NCBI GenBank assembly: GCA_037447655.1
Contig: JBBHKE010002292.1
Location: 1-60,736, forward strand
DNA: 60,736 bases
Reading direction: 5' to 3'
From: Zygnema cylindricum
Lineage: Eukaryota; Streptophyta; Zygnematophyceae; Zygnematales; Zygnemataceae
In this document: piece after piece, positions 46,374-58,200 of the stretch
Position numbering within the stretch: position 1 is the first letter of the stretch
Layout: each line of letters opens with the position of its first letter
The notes under the pieces: generated by a model
What the model was told of the DNA's origin: nothing
Database searches by the model: none
Seen by the model: only the letters and a program-made list of their open reading frames with translations
Position numbers and translations under genes: made by a program

Positions 46374-46726
46374 TAACTTTGGGTACCCGATAATTGATAT
46401 CCCGCTTCGATATATCGAACATACCAATATCGCGATGTTTTTGCGATGTATCGGCCGATACATCGATATATTTTCTACAACGAAATATCGAAATTGACGT
46501 TAGGTCAGAAAAAAATAAACCCCCACCCCCCCCCCGTCTGTGGCGCACCCCCCGCTCTCTCGTGGCGCGCCCTTAGTTCCGAGGGGGGGGGGGGGGAGGG
46601 GTATAAGTTTCTTGTACCTTTTTTCGTACCGCTTTCCGTACCATACATGGCCGCTAACCGATCGCTAATTGGTATATCAAATATCGAATTTATCGCGATA
46701 TATTTTTACCTGATTCACAACAATTA
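46374..46726. mobile_element. hAT-type MITE with C/G core, copy 3 (degenerate)
   Basis: Same architecture as 28,294-28,705: degraded TAGTGTTGGGTA-like ends, CGATAT palindromes, and a core of C-run, GTGGCGC (twice) and G-run at about 46,517-46,601. The ends are too diverged to define a target duplication. A fresh TAGTGTTGTGTATCGG end begins at 46,725, abutting it. Confidence 0.6.
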
Positions 46727-46745
46727 GTGTTGTGTATCGGTAGCC
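46725..46745 (+). other. additional hAT-type terminus
   Basis: TAGTGTTGTGTATCGGTAGC matches the right-end inverted repeat of the element at 17,556-18,439. No partner end was found downstream. It could be the left end of the broken hAT element that supplied the BED-finger fragment at 47,846-48,133. Confidence 0.4.
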
Positions 46746-47203
46746 TTTCAACGTTTTCACTGTATATCTACGGTGCTGCACACCTTTGTGTATTTCCGTA
46801 CTTAGTTGTACGAGCTAAAATAAATGTCAAATCCCCCTACCCCCACACATGAGGTCGTAAACGGTTAACCGAAACCGTAACCGACCGTTAACCACCGCCT
46901 ACGTCGGATCCAGAACAGATTCAGGTTCCAAATTTGGGGGGTCGAGCGTATTTAGGTGGGTGATTCAAGAAAAAAAAAAGGTTATGGTCAAATATGGAAA
47001 AAAATAAAAAAATGAAGGTTTAGTACTTGTCAATACTATCCAACATTATTGTACTTTGTCCTCTTGGTATCGTGGAAGGTATAAAGGAGATGTACCACTA
47101 ATTTTGTACTTATTCGCGTACCGAGCAGGTACGGGTAAGTAGCGAGAAATCAAGTCTCGGTTAACTTTTTTTCGTAAGCGCGTTTCGGGTAACGGTTATC
47201 AAC

Positions 47204-47870
47204 TGCAATTCTGTGTCCTCCATTGGACTACGGAATTCAAAAAGCCTCCAGATAGCTTTTAACTAACCCACTTCAAGCCACAACCACTGCTCCCAAGAAA
47301 GCAAACTGACAGTCTGACCGCACCTTTGTGCAGCTTGGAGTCCCGTGAGTACGTAGCAAAAATAATCACTGAAAACGACCAACCAACCGATAAGTTGTAG
47401 GGTGGCAAAGATGCCTATTTTATACAAACCCTCAAGGGGAGAGGTGACTGTTTTACCAAAATTCACTTACTCGTAATTCTCTCTAATAACTCCTATCTAC
47501 TGAAGTAAGGACCAATTATATTACTGTACCGTACCAAAAAGTAGTATTGCTGGTATACCTTTTGAACGACCAATGTACGACAAGGCTTTTACGTGGACGC
47601 GTTCCCTCTTTTTACTCGTCCGTAAATTCTTTGGAATTTCCGCGACAAAATGTTATCTCTCCACGTGGCGCCAGGTCATGCCACGTTACAAAAAGCCAAA
47701 GTGACCACTCCGGGTTCTCGGCGATGGTGTGCGCCGTTGGATAAAAACCAAAATGTAATCTCAGCTGTCGAAACAAATGTCCGATTCATTTATTTCGTGC
47801 CGAATCACGTTCACACCGTATTTTATTAGTTTTATGTCCTTATATTCATTTTTCCGTTAATCGATTTAGA
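47204..47870 (-). mobile_element. truncated copia LTR, outer family
   Basis: Starts TGCAATTCTGTGTCCTCC like the solo LTR and follows it for about 650 bp, then loses similarity near 47,870, before the tRNA-like segment. The 5' third of the LTR is missing. It is joined directly to the BED-finger fragment. Confidence 0.7.
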
Positions 47871-48133
47871 GGACGTAACACACGTTTTTGAGAGGAAGTT
47901 GCAGATTTTTGGGTTTCCGATGCACTGAACTCCTCCTTCACCTCATCTGGGCACATTGTGCAGGCTCTAATCCCTGCATTTTTTACGTTTCCAAGGAGAT
48001 GATTTCTAATCCTCGTCGCTTGGGCGTTATATTCGAAGTTGCAATAAATACAGATGCATAACTGGTTGGCAAGAAGAATCCCACCGTCTGCAGCCTTCAC
48101 GTGCTCCCACTCCTCTCCTCGATTTCTGGGCAT
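47846..48133 (-). pseudogene. BED zinc-finger fragment of a hAT transposase
   Basis: A 95-codon frame from ATG 48,133. It has a BED-type finger: C..C (CIYC), then ATRIRNHLLG with the zinc His, G-I-R-A-C and P.EV. BED fingers form the DNA-binding N-terminus of hAT transposases and of domesticated ZBED-like proteins. No catalytic hAT domain follows: the frame stops where the truncated copia LTR begins, so this is an N-terminal remnant. Residues ahead of the finger (WEHVKAADGG) fit the family. Confidence 0.7.
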
Positions 48134-48233
48134 GATTGATTTTGTCGAAGTCCGGAGGCGAGGATAGTAAAAAGCTTAGGAGGGAGGAGGGTAGGATATG
48201 GGGAAGTGGCTTCCTCGCGGTTTCGTTTTCAAC

Positions 48234-49071
48234 GTTCCATGGCGTCTTCTTTCAAAAAAAATTGAAGAAGACGCCTGTACAAATTTGAAACTGAACGCCC
48301 GAAATTGTGACGTTCAACGTCTCTTTTTGAAAATGTCCGTACATTTTCGATTATACAACGTACAACTTCCGTGGTATTTCTGTTCAGTTCACTGAACAGA
48401 AAGTACTAATAAGTGCGACGCATATTTCCCGTAATTATCCGTACATATCCGTAAAAAAATGCACAGTTACAATAATTAGTTTACAGGTTTCCGTAAAATT
48501 TCAATTTCAGTTTACAGTACACGTTTTTTTGCGATTTTTTCAAAAGTCACGAATTATACGTTTCAATCGCAAAAAAGGAAAAAATCGCGCGATTTGAACA
48601 ACTATGGTGAACAACTATGAGCAAACCCTATGACCCTATTGTACTTTCGCCTCTTTTTTTCGCCTCTTTGTAACGTATTTAATTATTTACGTAATTGTCA
48701 TAGTTGTTCAAATCGCGCGATTTTTTCCTTTTTTGCGATTGAAACGTATAATTCGTGACTTTTGAAAAAATCGTAAAAAAACGTGTACTGTAAACTGAAA
48801 CTGAAATTTTACGGAAAGATGTAAACTAATTACTGTAACTGTACTTTTTTTACGGATATGTACGGAATAAAACGGGAATTATTCGTCGCACTTATTGGTA
48901 CTTTCTGTTCAGTGAACTGAACAGAAAAACCACGGAAGTTGTACGTTTTATAATCGAAAATGTACGGACATTTTCGAAAGATATGTTCAACGTCACAATA
49001 ATTTCGCGCGTTCACTTTGAAATTTGTACGGGCGTTTTCTTCAATTTTTATGAAAGAAGACGCCATGGAAC
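48234..49071. repeat. long inverted repeat (two 373-bp arms, 92-bp loop)
   Basis: Left arm 48,234-48,606 pairs with right arm 48,699-49,071 at about 90% identity. It starts GTTCCATGGCGTCTTCTTTC and meets at ACAACTATG / CATAGTTGT. Each arm contains the perfect palindrome CTGTTCAGTTCACTGAACAG. It lies about 100 bp upstream of the BED-finger start. There are no obvious transposon ends at the outer borders. Transcripts would fold into a long hairpin. Confidence 0.9.
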
Positions 49072-51029
49072 AGAGACGAAATTGCATAAAATTTTATCTC
49101 CGTGGCATTGGAACCCGAGTACGTCAAGTGCGAGGAACACCCTAGAGCGAACGGCAGGACTGCCATTTGGTAAAGAAATTTCATTACGATTAAGTAATAT
49201 GATAAAGTTTTTAAACAGTTTATTGTTTAACCGCTCATTTAACGGGGAAAACTTGCAAACTGCGCTATATGTAATAGTTTTTTGCTTTTTTATGTACGGA
49301 ATAGTACGGAAGGAAATTCATTAACGATTTTTTGCGATTTGATCAAAAGGTTCAATGCGTTTGTTACGTATAATTCGTCACGTACGGTACGTTCGCACTA
49401 ATCGCCGTGAACAACTATGTTTGGACCTGAATAGTTGGGAATATTCCGTGCGCACATATCGCAAAATGTTCCGTATTATAAAATAAGTGCGGAAAGTCGC
49501 AGGAAATTTCCACTCCGGAATAGCGTGCGGAAACTGTGGGCTACAAACTACAGTACAGTAAAGTACAGTACAGTAAAGTACAGTACAGTAAAATAAAGTA
49601 CAGTAACGTCCTTATAACATAGCAGCGCACATGGAACATGATAATATTCCTGTTCGCTGCTGTATTGTTATACGGATAGAAAATAGTGACAAAAAGCAGA
49701 ATGCATCTACAGCGTTAGATTTTAGGTGGACGTTCAAGATTTTCTAATTTTTTACGGGATAGTACACATAAAACCTTTCCACGTCAACCTGATATTACAC
49801 GTCTATAACTGAGAAAATTACTGTAACGCTGTTGCCACATTCAGAGAACATTAACAGGTTTACAAACTATGATAAATTCCCGTCCGCAGTTCTCGAAGAT
49901 AAAAACTATGTACATATGCGACCAGTTTTGCTACGTGACAGGTTAAAACAGCTCATGCCTTTGAAAAAAATGTCAGTTCAATAACCATTGTTCTGTAAAC
50001 TGTATACAGGGCATTGCTTAGTACAGTATTGTAACGTTCATGTTTTATTTCTGGGTGCACACATCAGTCCGTCACACCGATGGCTCCGATGGAAAATGTA
50101 GGATACATTCTGTAGCTTCCGATGGGCGTTGTCAAGTGACAATCAAACACGTGTGCACGGAAAACAGTCGGCGAAAAAAACATTTACAAGGTGTAAATGA
50201 GATACACGGTGTACTGTACGGTACTGTAGTCGTCACAATTCACATTGCATTCTAAACCGTTCCTGTCGCCTGGTGACACGTGACAATCATCGAAAGTCAA
50301 TTCGGAAAAAAGACTCCGCCGTCGTTGCAATCACCGCCAATTTTTCAATCAATCGCGACCGTCCATTTTATTTCCCGCCAAATGTTTCGATGTACCGCCG
50401 ATCAGAGTTACCCGGCGTCCCAATCAGTCCACATCCTTGGGTCTTTGGAAAAGGGTTTTCAGTTCAAAAAAAATGTACGCTCCATCTATTTTCGTCTCGG
50501 AAAAGACATTTTAAACAGTCCGGGCTCCAAAAACCGGAGATTTTTACAAAATATGAAAAGGATTTCTGGGTTTTTGGGTTATTGGAAAACTCCTTCCATT
50601 GTGATAATTTCAAGGTTTGAGAGTGAAGTTGAATTAAAAAAAGAGGTCTTTTTCAAAATAAAACCGTCACGGTTAAGAATTTTGTCTGAAGAATTACCGT
50701 CAATCTTTCAATTTGAAAGGTGGAAAATTGTGTTTAAAATGATATATAGAAATTATAGATAAATTTAACATATAAAATCAACTCTAAGATAAGAACTGAC
50801 AAAACACAAATATAATTTTTAGACAGCATCTCACATAAACTAAAATTAAAAAGATTTTTTTTTTTTTTTTTAATAGCTTATTATCCTTTCCTTTTGTTCT
50901 AATTTTAAATGGGTATCACCTTTTTCCATGTTTCACTGTTAATGGACATCACCTTCTTCTAATTTCCCAAAATTAAACAGAAAAAATAACATATTTTTTC
51001 CGTAAACAAAATACACCAATTTAAGAAAA
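49072..51029. other. non-coding spacer upstream of the glycosyltransferase gene
   Basis: No gene recognised. A GTACAGTA-type microsatellite (about 15-bp unit, four copies) lies at about 49,550-49,607. A MITE-like end ATACACGGTGTACTGTACGG occurs at about 50,201. A poly-T of about 17 lies near 50,856. The frame at 50,280-50,762 lacks any family resemblance. Confidence 0.45.
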
Positions 51030-52207
51030 ATGAAGAAATGTTTTGGATTTCCAACAGTTAAATCCTCACCATCCGAAAATTCCAGAATTGCCGAAGCCAG
51101 AATTGCATACGAAAAAAAACTTCTTGAAAATGAGAAAGAAAAAGGAAAAAGAAAATCCGAAAATCAGATCCCGGAAACAATAGCTGAAGAAAGCTTTTTG
51201 GAAACCCTAACGGAAGGAACCGAAGAAAGTTTTTTTGAAACTGTAACCGATTCTCCAGGTTTGTACTCTTCTTCTTGTTGTCCTCCGTTTTTTTATTCAA
51301 AATTTTGTATTCAAACCTTTTAATTCAATTTCTTTAATTTCCAGAGCCTACCTTATTTATTGTGTATGCCCAAAAAGGACAGTTGGCAGTACTTAAATTT
51401 TTTGGAATGAAAATGTGGACGGAGAAATAGTGAGATTCATGCTATGTTTTTTATTTATAAGTGGGTTTCTGATAAAATTAATTGAAATCTACGTAAAATG
51501 GGATAAAAAAAATCTGGAATTTCGAAAGCGGTGTTTTGAAAATGGGTCTTTGCGAGCCAAAATAGACAATTAAATTTGTTTCATTTTTCTCATTTTTACT
51601 GCTATTTCTATCAATTTTGTTAGCTTTTCGTCGAAAGTAGTCGTCTTTTTTTTATTTCCCAATGTCAATTATCATATTCTTTCTTTGTACACCTTCTGCT
51701 TAAAGAGAAACAAAACGACAAAACTATGTACCTGTTTTTTTTGTTTTCTTGCATTCAGGATGCCCTCCCGGGACTCCGGTCCATCCAGTCTCCTCAATCG
51801 TGACATCTGTCACAGAAGACGGAAGCCAAAACTCCTCAACCAGCGTTGTCGAAGACGGAGTACAATCCTTACCAAGAAATTCGCAATGTGTGTCCGACGT
51901 AGTTGTGGTACAAATGCCTAATGATGGGTCATACCGCTTGGATCGATCCGATTCCATAAATTCCGAAGAAACGGTTACTAGTGAAGCGTGGAAAGCTCGA
52001 CTTGGTATGGTGGAGAAAGCTTACAATAAAGATGAGGAGAGTGACAATTGGCCTCCAGATATGTTTATGCCTAAGGTTGGTTGGGTTGTTTGCAATTTTT
52101 TTGGTTTTGGGAAATTGTTTTTGGTTTTGGGAATTTCTGATTGCAATTCATTCTCTCTCTCGCTCGATTCTCTTTCCCTTTCTCTCTCTCTCTCGATTCT
52201 CTTTCTT

Positions 52208-52275
<68 letters not shown>

Positions 52276-55200
52276 CCTCTCCCCATCTCTCTCGCTCTCC
52301 CTCTCTTTCCCTTTCCAACTCTATGTTTGCTATATAACGGATGAAATACCTTCCCATCCCTCTCTCTCTTCTCCCCTCTATCTCTCGTCCTCTCTTTCTT
52401 TTCCTCTCTCTCCCTCTCTCTCTCTCTCCCTCTCTCTCTCTCTCCCAGGATTCGAGCGCTATATTCAAACGTTGGGGCTCCGAATTATCCGAAAATGTGG
52501 GTAGTGTTTATCTGAATCGAACCGAATCGACGGTCGAAAACAAAACTGTTACAATTCCCGTTCGAAAAGTCCACCATTATACCCTTGTTGTTTTTTGTAT
52601 TACGATGGGAATTATCTTCATTCTTTTGGGTATGGATACTTATTCCATTATCAGTCGAAGTATAAAAGATCACCGTTGGATTCGATTTTGGAAAATCGTC
52701 TTTTATCCTTGGGTAAGAAAATACTTAAAACCCCAGATTTCCCAAATTTCCCAAAAAAACCCAAATTTCCCAAATTTTCAAATCTCAAAATCCCAAATTT
52801 CACCCAGAACCTTAAAACCGTACCATCTAACCCCCCACATCACCGAATTTGTGGAAACCCCAAAATTTCGAAATCCCCAAAATTCCACGAACTTAAAACT
52901 TGAAACACCGTAAGCTCAGATATTTCAAAAGAAGCCGAAAAGAAATGGGCAATTTAAACAGATTAAAGATAAAACTTTGCCTCAAGGAGAATGATGTATC
53001 ATTTCTTGCTTAATCCATACTAGATAATGGTTTTATGGAATGAGAAATTGGAGGTAATACTTAAGATTTGTAGTTTTGAACATCATAGATCCACACTCAT
53101 TCATGTGCCTATTCATCCAAAAATTGCCTTGAGAAATTCGATGCGATCCACACTAATTACGATATAAATGATGGATGCATGAATTCTTCCAAATCTTCGA
53201 TGTTTCCAACAAGGATATGCCTATTCTCTCTCTCTCTCCCGCCCTCTCTCTCTCTCCCTCCCTCTCTCTCTTCTCCCAGTCTTTCTCTTTCTCTCCTTCG
53301 CTCTCTTTCTCTCTGTTTCCCTCTATCCCTCTCCTCCTCCCTCTCCCACTCCCTGTCCCTCTCCCTCTCCCGCTCTCTCTCTGCCTGTTTTCAATTCTTG
53401 CGTCTTGTTTTAACTTCTCTACTTTGCTTGTTGTTTTCTCATTTTCCGTGACAGATTGTTTTCGTGATGTACTTTGCCGTACATGTAATGATGACAAATA
53501 TTTTTTCCTCCCTCGGACCGGTTGCCCACACTTACAGAAATTCAAAATATTATTCAGCGAATCCCACTCCCCCCTTAAAAGGGCCTCTCCCAAACGTTAC
53601 CGTACAAGTAGGACAAAAACGAAGCTTTTAATTTATTTTTTTAATTTGTTTCTTTCAGTTCCTTCAGTGTTTTACTTATTTAAAAAATCATTTTATTTAT
53701 TTATTTATTTAATTTTTGCAAAACGATAAAATACATTTCACAGTGTCACAGTTATAAACGGCTTTTGTGCAAAATTTAGTTTGATTCGTATCAAGACTGA
53801 TTTTCGAACTTTTTTTTTTATTGAATTTATTTTATTGAATTTTCAGATCCCAGTATATAAGGAATCGTTTTCTATTACTTTGAAACCCACACTACTTTCG
53901 GTGTTAGACGCGTGTTGGTAACCTCCTTCTCCTCCCTCCTTCTCCTCTCTCCGCTTTCTCCTCTCTCCTTTCTCTTCTCCCCTCTCTCATTTGTCCTCGA
54001 GCGTCTCCCCTTTCCTCTGCACTCTCCTTCCCCTATCCTTTTCACTCTCCTTCTTCCCTCCCCCCTCTCTTCTCCCTTCTCCACTTTTTCCCCTTCACTC
54101 TTTTTTCTCATCTGCCTTCCCTCTCTCTTATTTATATCCTCTCCTGCTTCCCTCGTCTTTGTCATCTCCCCTCTCCCTTTTACTGTCTTTTCACTTTCTA
54201 AATTGCCTCACCTTCCATTTTTTTCTTTTTTTTTGAGAAAGGGTGAGGGGGAGAAGGGGAGAGGGGGAGGAGGAAAAGGAGAGGAAGAATAGAGAGAAGG
54301 GAGAGGGAGGGGGGAGAGAGAGAGGGAGAGGGAGGGAGGAGAGAAAGAGGGAGAGAGAGAGAGAGAAGGAAGCTCTCCCATCATCTATTCTAATTGGGAT
54401 CTTTTTAATTCTTCGCATTGAAGGCAATATGAAGAACAAGGAGGGAGAGCGAATATCGTAATGTACGACGATGGGATGCTATTAATATCGTCTTCGGAGC
54501 GTCGCGAGAGACGATCTTTTTACAAAAAGCACAACATCGCTTATGTGGCTCGACCGGGAAGAGGACGAAAAGGAAGATTTAAAAAAGCTTCAAATCTCAA
54601 CTTTGGAATGAATTTAAGTCTTGAAGTCGATTCTCGAGTCGCCGAATCAAATGGGTCTAAATCACGATATGAAGCACTTAGAGAAATTCAAGAGGTGGGT
54701 AAAATTGACTAATTTTTAACATGGAAATTTCATCAATTGACCATTTTACCATTTCGCCATTTTTAGGGAAGATCAAATCGTTGGCATAAATGGAGAAATC
54801 GATATATTCAATGCATCAATTGCTGTATCATTACCATAACATATTACTACCTTATTATCTACCTTAGTATTGTATTATCTTCTTATCTTATAATCGACAA
54901 AAAAAATATTTGGGTGCTTTGAGTTCATAAATTGTCCATGGAGAGGGAGAGGATTCAAAAAATTTATGTTCATTTTCTTTTATTTTTTTGCCAAATGGGG
55001 TGTAGTCTTTGTACTAAGTAAAGAACAAAAGTGAGAGAGTCTAGATGATTCGAAGGGAAAACTGAGTTTCAGATTTTAAATATGAAATGGTTAATTTTTG
55101 AAGGAAATTTTGAGCCCAGAGAGAGAGAGGGAGAGGGAGGGTAAAGAGGGGAGAAGAGAGAGAGGAGAGGTTCGAGGAAGGAGAGGGAGAGGGAGAGGGA

Positions 55201-58200
55201 GAGGACGATTTATCTACAGTCACCAAAAACCATTTCGTTTTTTAAATCTCGCAGAATTTTTCGTTCTTATAAAGTCAAACACGATAAAAATATTAATATT
55301 CTAAAATAAAAACCAGGCTGTTTTTTGTACAAGAGAAAAGCATCTATTCTTATAAAGACAAACATTCCAGAAAGTATTTAAATTTCTAAAATTTTAACCG
55401 GTTTGTCTTTCGAGTCTCATTAAAGTACTCACTTTTATGAAGAAAAAAGATAGAGAAGTATTCAACTTTCTAAAGTAAAATCTGGTTTTTCATTCGAATC
55501 TCGGGAAAGTATCCATACTTATGAAGAAAAAATATTCGAGAAGTACGACGTTTCTTAAATATTAATTTTCTAAAATAAAAAACTGGTTGTTTTTTGAATA
55601 GCAGGAAAGTATGAATGTTTTTCGGGCAGCCGGAGATATTCGTTTGGGAGAATTTCTTGTCCTTATCGATAGTGACACAAGAATTCCTCAAGATTGTTTC
55701 TTACCTCTCGTCTCAGAAATGAGAGCTTATCCAGAAGTGGCTTTTATTCAAAGTTTAACTCACCCTTTACAACAGGTATTATTAACCCTTAAAAAACTTC
55801 AAATTTAAAAAAAGAACTTCCATCTTTAAAAAAAAACTTCAATTTAAAAAAAAAAATCAAACGTTAAGGGACAGAAAAATAAGATTTGCTTCTTTTTACT
55901 TCTTACACAGATTTTCCATGGCCTAAAAAGGTACATTATGCAGTAAAGTTCCTGTGATGAGATTTATAAGATGGAATTCTAATAAGATTTTTTGACCCTT
56001 TGTTTATGCTCTTGCGATGTCATCCATAAATACATTTGAGTGTATCTTGTACTGGAATCCACACTAAATACGGTGAATTATTGCATGCTTTTCATAACCA
56101 AAAATTTCTCGTGTTTTCTTATCGATTAACATTGATTTAGTATCCACACTAAAAATGGTGAATGGTCTCGTAGTTCTAATAAAACACTGTTCTGGGATGG
56201 TGGTTAATTTATGCCTCAGTTTTTGGGTATTTGTTTATTGATATTGTTTTCCCTCTCCCTTTTGCTCTCCATCAGCGACCCTCTCTTTCTCTCTTCCTAA
56301 CCTTCCCTGCCCCTCTCCCTGACATTCTCGTTTTTTATTCCAAACATGCCCTCTCACTCTCCCTCTCCCTCTCCCTCAGCTTCCCCCTCCGTCTGTCCTA
56401 CTTTCCTTTTCCCTCTTCCTTTCCATCCCTCTCCCTCTTCATCCACATCTCTCTCCCTCTCTCTCTCATCCCTTACTTACGCTCTCCCACTTTCTCACCT
56501 TTCCTTTCCCTCTCCTTTCGATGTCCTCTCCCTTCTCCCTTTCTCTCTCCCTAAATCTCACCTTCCTCCTCGCTCTCCTCAGCTTCTCCGTTTTTCTCCT
56601 TACTTCCCTTTTCTCTATTCCTCCCTCTAGGCATACAATTACTAGAAAAACGCTATATCCCATTTTACCCGGCCTCCTTACAAGCCTTCCTTCTCCCTCT
56701 CCCACTCCCTAAGCTTCCCTGTCCTCTTTACTTTCCCGTTCCTCTTCCTCTCTATAACTAGCAATCATCGGGAAAACGTTATATCCCATTTTACTCGAAT
56801 GCTTCTCCATCGTCCAAACCTTCCCTCCCACTCTTCCTCGGCTTCCCTGTCCTTCTAATTACTTTCCCTCTCTTCTCCTCCCTCTAGATACACAATTATT
56901 GAGAAAACGCTATATCCCATTTTGCACGAATGTTTCTCCCTCTCCCTTAGCTTCCCTGTCCTTCTAATTACTTTCCCTCTCTCTCTCTTCCTCCCTCTAG
57001 ATACATGATTATTGGGAAAACGCTATATCCCATTTTACTCGAACACCACACAAACCTTCTCTCCCACTCCCTAAGCTTCCCTGCCCTCCTTACTTTCCCT
57101 CTCTCTCTTCCTCTCCCTAGATACACGATTATTGGGAAAACGCTATATCCCATTTTACCCGAATGGTATATAGTGTGGCGATTCTCGTGGCCTGTAGTGG
57201 GGGAGACCCGGCGCCTCTCGTCGGCCATAATGTGTGTTTAAGATGGTCCGCAATGAAGGTACTCTCTCTCTCCCCTTCCTCCTCCCCTCTGTTTCTTTCT
57301 CTCTGTCCTGCTCTCCGATTTGTCTCCCTCTCTGTCTCCCTCCCTCTCCCTCCCTCCCCCGCCTTCCCTCCCTCTCCCTCTCCTTCTCCCCCTCTCCCCC
57401 TCTCCCCCCTCCCTCCCGCCCCCTCTCTCCCTCTCTCCATTTCCCCCCTTCCTCTCCCTCTCCGCTCTCGCCTCTCCCTCTCCCTCTCTCCTTCTTTCCC
57501 TCTCTTCCTCTCCCTAACTAACTCACTCCCTCCCTCCCTCCCTTTCCTCCTTCCCTCCCTCCCTCCCTGCCTCCCTCTCCCTCCCTCCTTCCACAGGAAT
57601 TCACGGTTCCCAATACGGAAGAGCAACAATATTCCCCTTTCCTTCCCCTAACTCCCTCCCTCCCTCTCTCCCTCCCTTTTTCCCTCCCTCCCTCCCTCCC
57701 TCCCCTCCCTCTCCCTCCCTCCCTCCACAGGAAGTCGCGGTTCCCAACATGGAAGAGCAACAGTACAAATTTTGGTCGGAGGATTGCGTCAGCGAAGATT
57801 TCGACTACAGTATGAGAGTTCAGGCGGAGGGCTATATCGGCCGATACGCTACGTACGCCAACGATTTTAAGGAAGGCGTATCGCTTACCGTACACGACGA
57901 AATAACGCGTTTTCGAAAATACGCGTTTGGCGCTGCGGAAATGTTGATTAATCCGATCGCGAAATGGGGAAAGGAGGGAGTTATATCGAAGGTGTTTTTA
58001 CGGTATATGTGTACAAAATCGGTACCGATACAGGCTAGGTGAGTGAGGTTTTTCGAAGTTTTTTTTTTTTGCATGTAATGATTGGTTTTGTGTTTTGAGA
58101 GTTTTGGGTGTCTTTTTGTTGGTTTATATTGTTTTTGTTTCTGGCTAAGTTTTTTTTTTAAGATTGTTTTTTGTTTTTTTTTTATTTCGTCTTTTGCAAG

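Noticed and set aside
48198-49324. Frames in the inverted-repeat arms (48,198-48,395; 48,830-49,087; 48,983-49,324)
   Set aside because: They are mirror readings of the two arms with substitutions that do not preserve the protein.
50280-50762. 160-codon frame upstream of the glycosyltransferase gene
   Set aside because: AT-biased composition, no family resemblance, and a competing overlapping frame of similar length.
52148-52468. Arg/Glu-rich minus-strand frames over the CT tracts (also 53,153-53,593, 57,129-57,629, 58,256-58,592)
   Set aside because: They are antisense translations of CT repeats, with no other composition or motif.
51749-52504. 251-codon frame running through the CT microsatellite
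   Set aside because: Only its first part is a real exon (51,759-52,075). The rest is Ser/Leu repeat translation of intron 2.
54768-54890. Alternative exon 7 starting GGAAGATCAAATCG after TTTTTAG
   Set aside because: The frame ends in a hydrophobic tail and stop and does not lead to the DSD exon, whereas 55,605 gives a phase-0 join to conserved sequence. A rare isoform is not excluded.
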